Assembly: GCA_024291935.2 (NCBI GenBank)
Contig: CM044310.1
Span: 78,118,713 to 78,182,712, forward strand
Length of the DNA: 64,000 nt
DNA from: Okapia johnstoni
Lineage: Eukaryota; Chordata; Mammalia; Artiodactyla; Giraffidae
Direction: 5' to 3'
In this document: positions 1 through 45,229 of the stretch, piece after piece
How positions within the stretch are numbered: position 1 is the first letter of the stretch
Layout: each line of letters starts with the position of its first letter
The notes under the pieces: model-generated
The model's database searches: none
What the model saw: only the letters and a program-made list of their open reading frames with translations
Told to the model about the DNA's origin: nothing
Translations under genes and position numbers: made by a program

Positions 1-1857
1 AATGTCCACTCAGATGGCTGAGCCGAGGCCCCGGGCCTCACTAGGCTGATGGCACCGACCAGTTAATGTGTGGTATCTCTTTGGGCAGGTCGCAGCATCT
101 TCTTGACCTTCCTTGCCCAAGGCCTTTCTCACCACTCATGGTCTTGCAGAGTGGTCAGGGCCTGCGGGCCATCTGGGCCTTGGTCTGGAAGCTGCTTTTC
201 CTGCTCCTCTGTGGCCCTGGGCAGGTGGCTTCACCTCTCTGTTTTCCTTGGAGGCACTGCTCTGACTGCCAGCTCACTGCATCCGTTCCAGCCTGCCCCA
301 TGTGCAGTCAGAGGTCAGCTAGCCCTCCTGCCTTGGCCAGGGTGGGGGTGGTAGGCAGGGAAAGTGGGGTTCAGCCTTGTTTTTTCCCGTTCAAGTCCTA
401 GAACCCCAGATTTTCACTGGAGTGGTGCAGCCCCTGATTCCCCAGTGGGAGCAGGCAGACAACTCACCCCTCCTCAGCCCCTTGTGGTGTTAGAGGAAAG
501 CTGCTCCAGTGGTCTCACTGGCAGCAGTGTGACACTGCCCATGACGCCTAGTGAGGCCTGGTGGGTAGATGAGTGGGAGCAGCAGCCACTCCTGGCCGTC
601 CATCTGCTCCTCAGCACCCCAGAAAATGCTGCCACTTCAGCAGGCATCCCTGAACATCTCTCTTGTGTTGTCACCAGCAAAAGTCAGGCCTTGGGCCGTA
701 ACCCAGAAATAGGCAGTAGGTTTTCTGTTTACTGTTTCCCTTTGTTTTCAATTCTCTGCCCTTAAAGCAAATAGAGAAGGATTTGCTAGAAGTGAGAAGG
801 GGAAGCCTTGAACCCCTGGTTTATTTTTCAGTGGCTCACTTTCTCTCTGAAACTGGCACGTCCCACATGTTCATCACATTTCTTGTTTTCTCTGGTCCAG
901 CCAAGCTGTTTTCTTAGAACTTGTCAGGTTTCCTTATGGTAACAAAAATCCAGAGGTGTGAACGGCTATGAGCCCACCTCTGAACCCTGCATAGAGGGTA
1001 AGCCATAAAACACTCCAGCTTTTGGTCGCTGCCTCTGAAAGGGGCATGGGCCATGTGCCCAGGAGGGTCCACGGTGATGGAGGCCTGGAGCCTTCCGGAG
1101 CAGCTGCTGGGCCGAGCAGGCGTCTCCCCCATTCCAGGCTTCTGCCTGCTGGGCCTGGAGGCTGGGAGACCTTGTGTCAGGAGCCCCTGCTGTGGGGAGC
1201 AGGTGGCCGGCAGGCTGCCCAGGGAAGGGCTCAGGACAGGCCTTTGCTGGGGGCTGTGTTTGTTTTGTTAGGTAATTATAAAGTGCTGTGTGTAATCTTT
1301 TTTTAAATGAAAAACAGAGGGCAAAACTGTTTGGTACGTCTAACAAACACAACACATTCTCTTTCCCCTGGAGCAAGTTAGTGACAGAGAAAGTGAGGCT
1401 TGTCAGGAACAGGATGCCTGAATCTGGGGCAGGGTAGGGGGGCTGGGGTGGGGGGCAAGCCACCAAGCCGTGGGTGAGGGGCCACCTGCTCATTTCAGCC
1501 TCTGACATTCAGAAGAGCCCTCTGGGGTCCCTGTGCCTGTCCTCTGCCCCTCAAACATGGAGAGATGCTTCCCCCACAGTGCAGCCAGGATCAGGCCATT
1601 TCCTTGTGCTCTTGTGGGCGAGGCGGATGTGGGGTCTGGCATGGTGGCTGGTGGGGAACAATGGCTGGGGGTGAAAGGCTCTGGCTGGACTCTGGGCTCT
1701 GATTTAGAAGCAGGCAGACTTGGGATTTTCTCGTGGGTGAGATAGGGTTAACAGAGGTTGCTCTGTTTACTGAACAAGGCAGTTGAAGATGAAAACAGAT
1801 CATGATATATTAAGTGTAGTATCACTGTCAAATAACACTTGTTAAAAATCCTCTAGG

Positions 1858-1998
1858 AGGATTTCCCTTGTGGTCCAGTGGCTAAGACTCCGCTCCCAGT
1901 GCAGGGGGCCCGGGTTCAATCCCTGATCAGGGAACTAGATCCTGCATGCTTCAACTAACACCCACTGCAGCCAATTAAATCCTTTAAAAAATCCTTTA
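1858..1998 (+). mobile_element. CHR-type tRNA-derived SINE, truncated
   Basis: The left end has the SINE head 'ttgtggtccagtggctaaga', followed by a pol III B-box-like GGTTCAATCCCTG block and a short A/T-rich tail. This matches the cetartiodactyl tRNA-Glu-derived SINE pattern. It abuts an oppositely oriented Bov-tA element immediately to the right. Confidence 0.75.
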
Positions 1999-2000
1999 AA

Positions 2001-2205
2001 GTGAAGTCGCTCAGTCGTGTCTGACTCTTTGCAACCCCATGGACTGTAGCCTACCAGGCTCCTCTGTCCATGGGATTTTCCAGGCAAGAATACTAGAGCG
2101 GGTTGCCATTTCCTTCTCCAGGGGATTTTCCCAAACCAGGGATTGAACCCAGGTCTCCCGCATTGTACGCAGACACTGTTACCATCTGAGCTACCAGGGA
2201 AATTC
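2001..2205 (-). mobile_element. Bov-tA-type SINE
   Basis: The + strand reads the element backwards. It begins with the BovB-derived tail (cgctcagtcgtgtctgactc) and ends with the complement of the tRNA-like head (gagctaccagggaaa). The internal GGGATTGAACCC is the complement of the B box. Bov-tA elements are non-autonomous and are thought to be mobilised by BovB because they share its 3' end. Confidence 0.85.
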
Positions 2206-3198
2206 CTTTGGGAACAACTCAGAAAGCTGGTCCACCCATCATCTCCTGGTCAGGGACGCTGCTCTGGTCAAGAGCACCGAAGTGGAGCAGAGGTGGGCCT
2301 TGGGACAGGGCAGGTGGTGGTCTATGGACCTCGCAGGCCGCCGTGGTGCTGGGAGGGAACCCTCTTCAGTGGTACTGGGTGGCAGGCGGGTTCCTGACTG
2401 CTCCAGTTGTGGGGAGGCCTGGAGAGGGTGTGCCCAGGTCTCTGGCCACCCAGGGTGGGTGGGGTCCTAGAGCAGGGCTCAGAGTTGGGCTGGCCCTTTC
2501 CCAGGCTTCCTCCTCTCCAGCAGTCTGAAGAACTCCAGGTGCATGTGGCGGGTCACAGCCCTCCTTCTGGCTGCATTGGTCGTCATTTTGTCAGGTTGTG
2601 GGGGAGAAGGAGGGAGTTCTCTTCTACCTTAAAGAACAGACGCGCAGGCTGTGAGCATGCCACCTCTGAGGGTCTGCTCTGCTTGAGACAAGTTCCTAGG
2701 TGACCACAGTGGGGCGAGTGTCCAGAGCAGAAGTGAGCCCTGTGTCTGTATCTGGCTCACTGGAGTCTCCAGGCCCCTGCTGAGGGCGAGGGAGCACAGT
2801 TCGGGGGCTGGGGTGGGGGTTAAGGCACTGACCCCACACAGCTGGAAATCCAAGTAACCTCACAGTCAGCCCTCCTGTGCATCCCCAGTCTCTATATTCA
2901 CGTTGTGGAAGGACATAAGTAGTTGAGTTCTGTTTCTCCTTGACTTACCTAATTTAGTTCATTGTTTTAGAATCTTGTATGTTTTTAAAATCCTTAACAT
3001 AATGAGATTAAATAAAAAGCCATATAAGTTCCAAAGGCATGCATCAAGAAGGCATTAGTGTTTCCTGTCTTGGGACGACCCCCGACTGGAGGTGAGGCCA
3101 CCTCTCCTGGCCGCCATGGGAGTCAGGCCAGGACAGGCTGTGAACCTCAGTGCCCTCTTTTCCCACCTAGCTACTGCCAGCTGGCTTCTGCTGCCGTG

Positions 3199-38610
<35,412 letters not shown>

Positions 38611-38800
38611 GCCAGCCTCCCGCGCGGCCAGAATGAAACCACCATAAACCCTGCAACGGCATTGTGGCCACAGCCACACCCCACAGTTCCATATGCCCAG
38701 CACCCCTGACCCCCGGGTCCCTGCGTGTCCAGAGGTGTCTCAGGGAAGCCGGTCTCCCTGGAAACTCAGTAAAGGCCTCGCAGAGAAGCCGGTGCCTGTC
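38611..38800 (+). terminator. ACSF3: ACSF3 3'UTR with variant poly(A) signal (probable)
   Basis: No AATAAA follows the stop. Two known variant hexamers occur: CATAAA at 38643-38648 and AGTAAA at 38767-38772. The second is followed by a TGTGTGG GU-rich word near 38819, which would suit cleavage at about 38785-38800. The exact 3' end cannot be fixed from sequence alone. Confidence 0.45.
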
Positions 38801-40340
38801 CAGCGATCCTGCCTGGGACTGTGTGGTCCCTGCCCCCGCACGGGGAGGGCGTGGTCTGCACGTGTGTGCACACTGTAGGGCAAGGTGGACGGCAGGCCTG
38901 GGCGTCCAGAGGAGGGCGTTTCCTGCAGCAAGAGCAGGTGACTGTGGGGTGTCCAGTACCTGTGGCCCTGGCCAAGGCTCACTAGGCCTTCAGGGCCAGG
39001 GCCGTGGCTCAGGCAACCAGAGGGCAGGGAGTGCCTGACTCTTGGCCCCAGAGTGGCCACCTAGACCAGGGACGGGCTGAGGGCCAGTATTTGGGCCTCT
39101 GGGGCCACTTGTTTCTGGTCGTGGCTGCAGCCTGGATCCCACCGTCCTCAGGGTCCAGAGTGCTCAGTAGCCAGAGGTTGACCCCACTACGGCACCCCTG
39201 ACCCTTGACCACTCTCCTCCCCTGTACTGTCCCTCTGCAAACCCCCAGTCCCCTTCGGTCTTCATCTGGACATCTCTCTCTCCTTCCCAGACCCCCACCA
39301 GCCCCTGCTGTCCAGCCCCAGGCCTCCCTCCCCTCCCCAGCCAAAGGCAGAGGTGCCCTGGGAGGCCCAGGGGTCGTGGGGAGGCTGAGCGGGAACCAGG
39401 ACAGAGCCAAGGCCCAGGTGGGCAGCATGTGGGGCCAGGGCCCCTGCCCAACCCTGTGCGCATGGCCCGAGACTGCCTGAGGCCAGCCCTGGGCACATCC
39501 ACCTCAGCACCCTCCCACAAGAGGCCTGCCCATGCGTGGTCACCACCTATGCAGCAGGCTGGCCTCCCTGGCTGGGCACTGGCCAGTGGCCAATCCTCTT
39601 GGGCAGCACTGGACTTCTGGCTCCCGCTGTCTTCATGTCACCAGGTCTTTACCTGATCCCACTGGCTGACTCTGGCTGAGGGGGCTGCGGTGGTAAGAGC
39701 TAGTCATTGTTTAACTGCTTAGTTCTTAATTCTTACCTCTTTTTGTCCAGGAAAAACATCAGCAGGTTGGACAAGGCATGGTATCCACTCAGGAGAGTGT
39801 GAATCAGGAGTCAGTTTCAGCTGCCTAGTGATGTCACCCCTATAATTAGGTTCTTGTAAGGTTAGAGGGAGAGAGAGCTGCCTTCAGCATGCCAAACCTG
39901 CCACAGACACCTGGAGATGAAGTCCCCACACACTGGCCAGGGGTCTTACTTAGGGCTCTTAGGGAGGGTGAGACTGGCCTGAGACCCCCAGGGCCAGCGG
40001 TCTCGTTGGTCAGGCTGGGCTGTCTTTGGTGATGGATTTGGGTTCTTCAGGGGTTACTGGTTTATCCAGAGTTGCTACTTCCATTTAATGACCTGAATCT
40101 TCTATAAAGCCGTTCACTTCATCCAGGTTTCAGACTTCCTGGCACAAAGTCACTCATCAGTCCTGCTAGTGCGTCTGGTTGACTCTCCTTTTTGTTGGCT
40201 CATCCTCCTCCTGGTTTCTTCTGTTTCTTTAGCGTCTCTTTTCCTAGTGGCTGACTGGACCTGCCTTCACTGTCTTCACCTGGCTGTTCTAACCCCGACC
40301 TGGGTGCCTCCCTCCCCCGCCAGCTCCAAACTCTGGGTCA
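38801..40340. other. Intergenic, no recognised element
   Basis: GC-rich unique-looking sequence downstream of ACSF3. Several short open frames occur on both strands without any family resemblance. Nothing else is supported. Confidence 0.6.
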
Positions 40341-40355
40341 CTTCTGCTTTGATTT

Positions 40356-40631
40356 TTTTTTCCTTAATTTTTAAAATTTGCTTTGTTTTTGGCTGCACTG
40401 GGTCTTCATTGCTGCATGCAGACTTTCTCTAGTTTTGGCGAGCCAGGGCTACTCTCTAGTTGTGGTGCGCGGGCTTCTCGTTGCTGTGGCTTCTCTCATT
40501 GCAGTGCACGGGCTCGAGAGCACAAACTCAGTAGTTGGGGCTCCCGGGCTTAGCTGCTCCACAGCACGTGGAATCCTCCTTTAACCAGGAATTGAGCCAA
40601 TTTTTAATCACTGGACCACCAGGGAAGTCCG
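40356..40631 (-). mobile_element. CHR-type SINE with 12-bp target-site duplication
   Basis: The + strand begins with T-rich sequence (complement of the A tail) and 'tttggctgcactgggtcttc', and ends 'cactggaccaccagggaagt', the complement of the head. Direct repeats CTGCTTTGATTT at 40344-40355 and 40632-40643 flank it. Confidence 0.92.
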
Positions 40632-40867
40632 CTGCTTTGATTTACTCTCTTAACCCATGAGTGATGGAGCACTTCCTGTGTCTACTGTTTCCCCACCAGT
40701 CTCTGCCGTGACCCTGAGGATGTGGGCCATGGGGCTCCAGTGCTTTGGAGTTCCTGGTACCTCCTGTGCCCCCTTCACAGCAGCAACTTCTGTCCCGTTG
40801 GGAGGCTGCTCTTCTGAGATGTTTCAGCACTAGGTGCTTAGCTCCTGATCATACCCCATTATTACAT

Positions 40868-41237
40868 ATCAGTTCAATTCAGTCACTCAGTCATGTGGCT
40901 GACTCTTTGCGACCCCATGGACTGCAGCACGCCAGGCTTCCCTGTCTGTTACCTACTCCCGGAGCTTGCTCAAACTCATGTCCATCAAGTCGGTGATGCC
41001 ATCCAACCATCTCACCCTCTGTCATCCCCTTCTCCTCCTGCCGTCAATCTTTCCCAGCATCAGGGTCTTTTCCAATGAGTCAGTTCTTCGCATCAGGTGG
41101 CCAAAGTATTGGAGCTTCAGTTTAAGCATCAGTCCTTCCAATGAATATTCAGGACTAATTTCCTTTAGGATTGACTGGTTGGATCTCCTTGCAGTCCAAG
41201 GGACTCACAAAAGTCTTCTCCAACACCACATTTCAAA
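40868..41237 (-). mobile_element. BovB 3' fragment, antisense
   Basis: Begins with the complement of the BovB 3' terminus ('cagttcaattcagtcactca') and ends abruptly at 'ttctccaacaccaca', covering only the C-terminal RT region and 3' end. An opposite-strand copy of the same part lies 420 bp to the right. Confidence 0.9.
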
Positions 41238-41656
41238 TTACATATATAGTCTCTCTTTATCTCTGTTTGAATTTCCCTGTTAAGTCTGTCTGAGTTCAGT
41301 ACTGCTGTCTGGCTTTTGGGGTTGTTGTTTGAGTGTTCCGTCCCTGGGCTTCTTCACACCCTGCCCCCACGTAACTGTACTGTCTTGTGAGCAGTGCAAC
41401 TAGGTCTGGTGTTTTTACTCCAATCTCTTCTTTAGTGAGCAAATGCAGTGCATTTATTGTGACTGTTGATGTCTTTAGACTTATCTCCACAATCCCTAGT
41501 TGTGTTCTCTGCCACCACCTTAGGGATGTGTGGTTGCTGTTTTGCCTTCTCTTTCATTGTAGTAATAAACTTCTCTACTTTTTTCTCTTTGTTTGGAAAT
41601 TATAAACTAAAGTTCTGTTTTTTTGAGTACACTTAAGACATTCAAATACTTGCTAA

Positions 41657-42138
41657 TATTAAAAAGCAGAGACATTACTTTGCCAACAAAGGTCTGATAG
41701 TCAAAGCTATGGTTTTTCCAGTAGTAATGTATGGATGTGAGAGTTGGACTATAAAGAAGGCTGAGTGCCAAAGAATTGGTGCTTTTGAACTGTGGTGTTG
41801 GAGAAGACTATTGAGAGTCCCTTGAACTGCAAGGAGATCCAACCAGTCAATCCGAAAGGAAATCAGTCCTGAATATTCATTGGAAGGACTGATGCTTAAA
41901 CTGAAGCTCCAATACTTTGGCCATCTGATGTGAAGAACTGACTCATTTGAAAAGACCCTGATGCTGGAAAAGATTGAAGGCAGGAGGAGAAGGGGATGAC
42001 AGAGGGTGAGATGGTTGGATGGCATCACCAACTCAATGGACATGAGTTTGAACAAGTTCCAAGAGTTGGTGATAGGTAGGGAAGCCTGGCGTGTTGCAGT
42101 CCATGGGGTTGCAGAGTCGAACACAACTAAGCGAAACA
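41657..42138 (+). mobile_element. BovB 3' fragment, sense
   Basis: Starts at 'aaaaagcagagacattactt' and runs through the [16 protein letters not shown] coding remnants to 'gagtcgaacacaactaagcg'. It is disrupted by stops in all frames. It forms an inverted pair with 40868-41237. Confidence 0.9.
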
Positions 42139-42175
42139 TTTCAGTTTTGTTTTTGATACAAAAATTATAGGCTTC

Positions 42176-42508
42176 AGGGCTTCCCTGGTGGTCCAGTGGT
42201 TAAGAGTCCACCTGCCAATGAAGGGGCACGGGTTTGATCCCTGGATCATTGGACTGAGAAGATCGCACAGCCCTAGAGGCAACCTAGCCCGTTTGCCACA
42301 ACTACTGAGTATGAGCTCTGGAGCCTGAGAGCTGCAACTACTGAGGCTGCACATCTTGAGCCTGTGCTCCACAACAGGAGAAGCCACAGCAATGAGAAGG
42401 CTGCACACCACAACTGGAGAGTAGCCCCCACTCCCTGTGACTAGAGAAAAGCCAGTGCAGCAAGAAGACCCAGCACAGACAAAAATAAATAAAAATTTAA
42501 AAAATTAC
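42176..42508 (+). mobile_element. CHR-type SINE, near full length
   Basis: Head 'ggcttccctggtggtccagt', B box 'gggtttgatccctggatcat', the CHR body with multiple 'gctgcaactactgaggctg'-like words, and the end 'gacccagcacagacaaaaat' with an A-rich AAATAAAAATTT tail. Confidence 0.92.
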
Positions 42509-42509
42509 T

Positions 42510-43205
42510 ATACTTTTCCATGGCCAGTCATTAAATTTACTGAAATTTTATCCACTTCTTGGCTCAATGGGATTTCATTTTAACCAGAAATTCTCTGCAG
42601 TTGTTTCAGTAACGCGGCTGAGGGTGTATACAAGTCTCTACTTTTCCTCACTCTCGAATGACGGACGGGCTGTCTGCTTCTCTGATACCAAAAAGGTTTT
42701 CCTTGTCCTGGACACCAGTAAGTGTCTGCCTCACTCACGCCTAGGACGGAGCCCTGAGGGCCTGGATGGGGGCAGGTCCAGAGGATGGCAGGAAGGGAGC
42801 CGCAGGGCACGACAGTCTGGGAGGTTCTGGTCCCCAGCAGTCGGGATGGAGGATGTATGGGGAAAGGGGCAGAGGTGGGGCTGGGGTACCTGCCAGGTGT
42901 GCACAGGCTCCCAGCTTTCAGGAGAGAGCGGACTTCAGGACCAAGGATAGTGTCTGGAACTTATGACTCTTCCCCAACAGAGGCTAGAAGGCTGCTAGCT
43001 GGGCGCTGCTCTGTGGGGCCCGGGCCTGCAGCTCCGACCAGTGCAGGTCTCTCCCTGGACATCCTGCCAGGGTCCTGTGTCTGGAGGAGAAAGGCCAACA
43101 GGAAGGGCCCAGGTCCCCAAGCCCACCCAGGCCGCATCTTCCTCCTCAGGCGGGTCCCAGGAGAGGGATGTGCAGGGCCCGAGACCCGCCCCGGGGGCCG
43201 CGCCT
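42510..43205. other. Intergenic, no recognised element
   Basis: Mostly unique sequence between the CHR SINE and the GC-rich minisatellite. No coding gene can be supported. Confidence 0.55.
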
Positions 43206-43207
43206 GC

Positions 43208-43345
43208 TGAGTGGGCAGGGCAATGAGCCCTCGGGGTGGGCGAGGCAGTGAGCTCCCGCCCTCAGGGAGTGGACAGGACAGTGAGCTCCCGCCCCCGAGG
43301 AGTGGGCGGGACAGTCAGCTCCCGCCCTGGGGTGAATGGGCGGGG
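43208..43345 (+). repeat. GC-rich minisatellite, about four copies of a 33-bp unit
   Basis: The unit runs roughly GTGGGCGGGACAGTGAGCTC followed by CCGCCC and a short CAGGGA-like end. Four imperfect copies follow each other and finish at TGGGCGGGGCGGCC. Each has a GC-box-like GGGCGG or CCGCCC word. It may attract Sp1 but is not tied to a visible gene start. Confidence 0.8.
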
Positions 43346-43410
43346 CGGCCTCCTCTTACAGTGGCTGATTTAACCTGAATGGTGGTTAATGTGGTTTATG
43401 TGGCAGCTTG

Positions 43411-43612
43411 GACTTCCCTGGTGGCTCAGACGGTAAAGAGTCTGCCTACAATGTGGGAGACCCGGGTTCAATCCCTGGGTCAGGAGGATCTCCTGGAGAA
43501 GGAAATGGCAACCCACTCCAGTATTCTTGCCTGGAAAATCCCATGGATGGAGGAGCCTGGTGGGTCCAAGGGGTCCCAAAGAGTGGGACACGACTGAGCA
43601 ACTTCACTTTGG
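43411..43612 (+). mobile_element. Bov-tA-type SINE, near full length
   Basis: Head 'acttccctggtggctcagac', B box GGTTCAATCCCTGG, middle 'ggagaaggaaatggcaaccc' and tail 'gtgggacacgactgagcaac'. Well preserved, so a relatively young copy. Confidence 0.92.
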
Positions 43613-43999
43613 GATCCTTTGCTCCCAAGTTTGTCACCAGTCCTTTTAGTATTGATTGAGAGACAGTGTCGCTGGTGCCCAGTGGGGCGGGCTGGGGATG
43701 GGGGGAGAGAGTCTGCCTGGGCAGACGGGAACCCCACGTTCCTTCTGGAGGTTTCTCCCGACGCACCGCATGTCCCCCTCCCATGCCAGCACCCCTCCAT
43801 TCCTCCTGGCCCTCACCAGCTCTGATTGGGGAGGTGGCATCTCTGGAACGCCTGGGAAGAGCCGAGAGGCAGATGAAAGGACTGGTGCCCTGCAGCCCAG
43901 GGAGACTGTGGTGCCCATGGTGCCCGGGAACAGCCCCTGACCTCCCCTCCCCTCTCCCCAGGCCAAAAGGACCAGCCACTGAGCGGCCTCATTTGCCAG

Positions 44000-45229
44000 A
44001 GCCCATCACTGGATCATACAGAAAGCAAGGGTATCCCAGAAAAACATCTGCTTCATTGACTGCACAAAAATCTTTGTGTGGATCACAACAAACTGTGGAA
44101 AAATCTTAAAGAGATGGGAATACCAGATCGCCTTACCTGCCTCCTGAGAAACCTGTTTGCAGGTCAAGAAACAACAGTTACAACCAGACATGGAACAATA
44201 GATGGTTCAAAATTGGGAAAGGGGTATGACAAGACTGTATATTGTCACCCTGCTTATGTAACTTATGTGCAGAGTTCATCCTGCAAAATGCTGGGCTGGA
44301 TGAATCACAACCCGGAATCAAGATTGCTGGGAGAAATAACAACAACCTCAGATTTGCAGATGATACCACTCTTATGGCAGAAATCAAAAAGGAAATAAAG
44401 AGCCTCTTGATGAGGGTGCAAGAAGAGAGGCCTCTGCTATGGCTCCAGGAGCTCCACATCGGAGCCAAGAGCCCCAGGCAGCACCATGGGTTTCTCCCAA
44501 CATTTTCTTCATGCCCCACCAGGAGCACAAAAAGAAACTGAAAAAGCTGGCTTAAAACCAAACATTCAAAAAACTAAGGTCATGGCATCTGATCCTGTTA
44601 CTTCATGGCAAATAGAAGGGGAAAAAGTGGATGCAGTGACAGATTTTCTTTTCTTGGGCTCCAAAATCACTGCGGACAGTGACTGCAGCCACGAAATCAA
44701 TAGATGCTTGCTCTTTGGAAGAAAAGCTGTGACAAACCTAGAGTGCATATTAAAAAGCAGAGACATCACTTGGCCAACAAAGGTCCATATAGTCAATGGT
44801 TTTTCCAGTAGTCATGTATGGATGTGACAGTGGACTGCAAAGAAGGCTGAGCGCTGAAGAATTGATGCTTTCGAATAGTGGTGCTGGAGAAGACACTTGA
44901 GAGTCCCTGGACTGCAAGGAGAGCAAACCAGTCAATCCTAAAAGAAATCAACCCTGAATATTCATTGTAAGGACTGATGCTGAAGCTCCAATACTTTGGT
45001 CACCTGATGCAAAGAGCCAAGTTGTGAGAAAAGACCCTGATGCTAGGAAAGATTGAATGCAAAAGAAGGGGGCGATAGAGGATGAGATGGTTAGATGGCA
45101 TCACCAACTCAATGGACATGAATCTGAGCAAACTCCAGGAGATAGTGGAGGACAGGGAAGCCTGGCATGCTGCAGTCCATGGGGTCCCACAGATTCGGAC
45201 AGGACTTAGGGACTAAACAACAACATCCC
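44000..45229 (+). mobile_element. BovB (RTE) LINE fragment with internal foreign insertion
   Basis: Begins in the RT region (remnant of 'catagaaaaagcaagag'-type sequence near 44012) and ends at the BovB 3' end near 45229 ('cggacaggacttagggacta'). Frames are broken (44078-44398, 44242-44541, 44486-44827). The motif C FADD is intact here but lies in a disrupted frame. About 105 bp with no BovB similarity interrupt it at roughly 44432-44536. Confidence 0.88.

Larger units (their letters stand above)
1..3170 (+). other. ACSF3: ACSF3 5' intron (probable), upstream of first coding exon
   Basis: No coding exon is recognisable here. The stretch ends in a good splice acceptor (pyrimidine tract then CAG-type AG at 3169-3170), so it is most simply the intron between an untranslated first exon lying left of the window and the first coding exon. 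It holds two SINEs (about 1858-2205), and the rest looks like unique, GC-rich mammalian intron sequence. Many short open frames occur on both strands, but none resembles a known protein. No CpG island or promoter is visible, so the ACSF3 promoter is probably outside the window. Confidence 0.55.
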
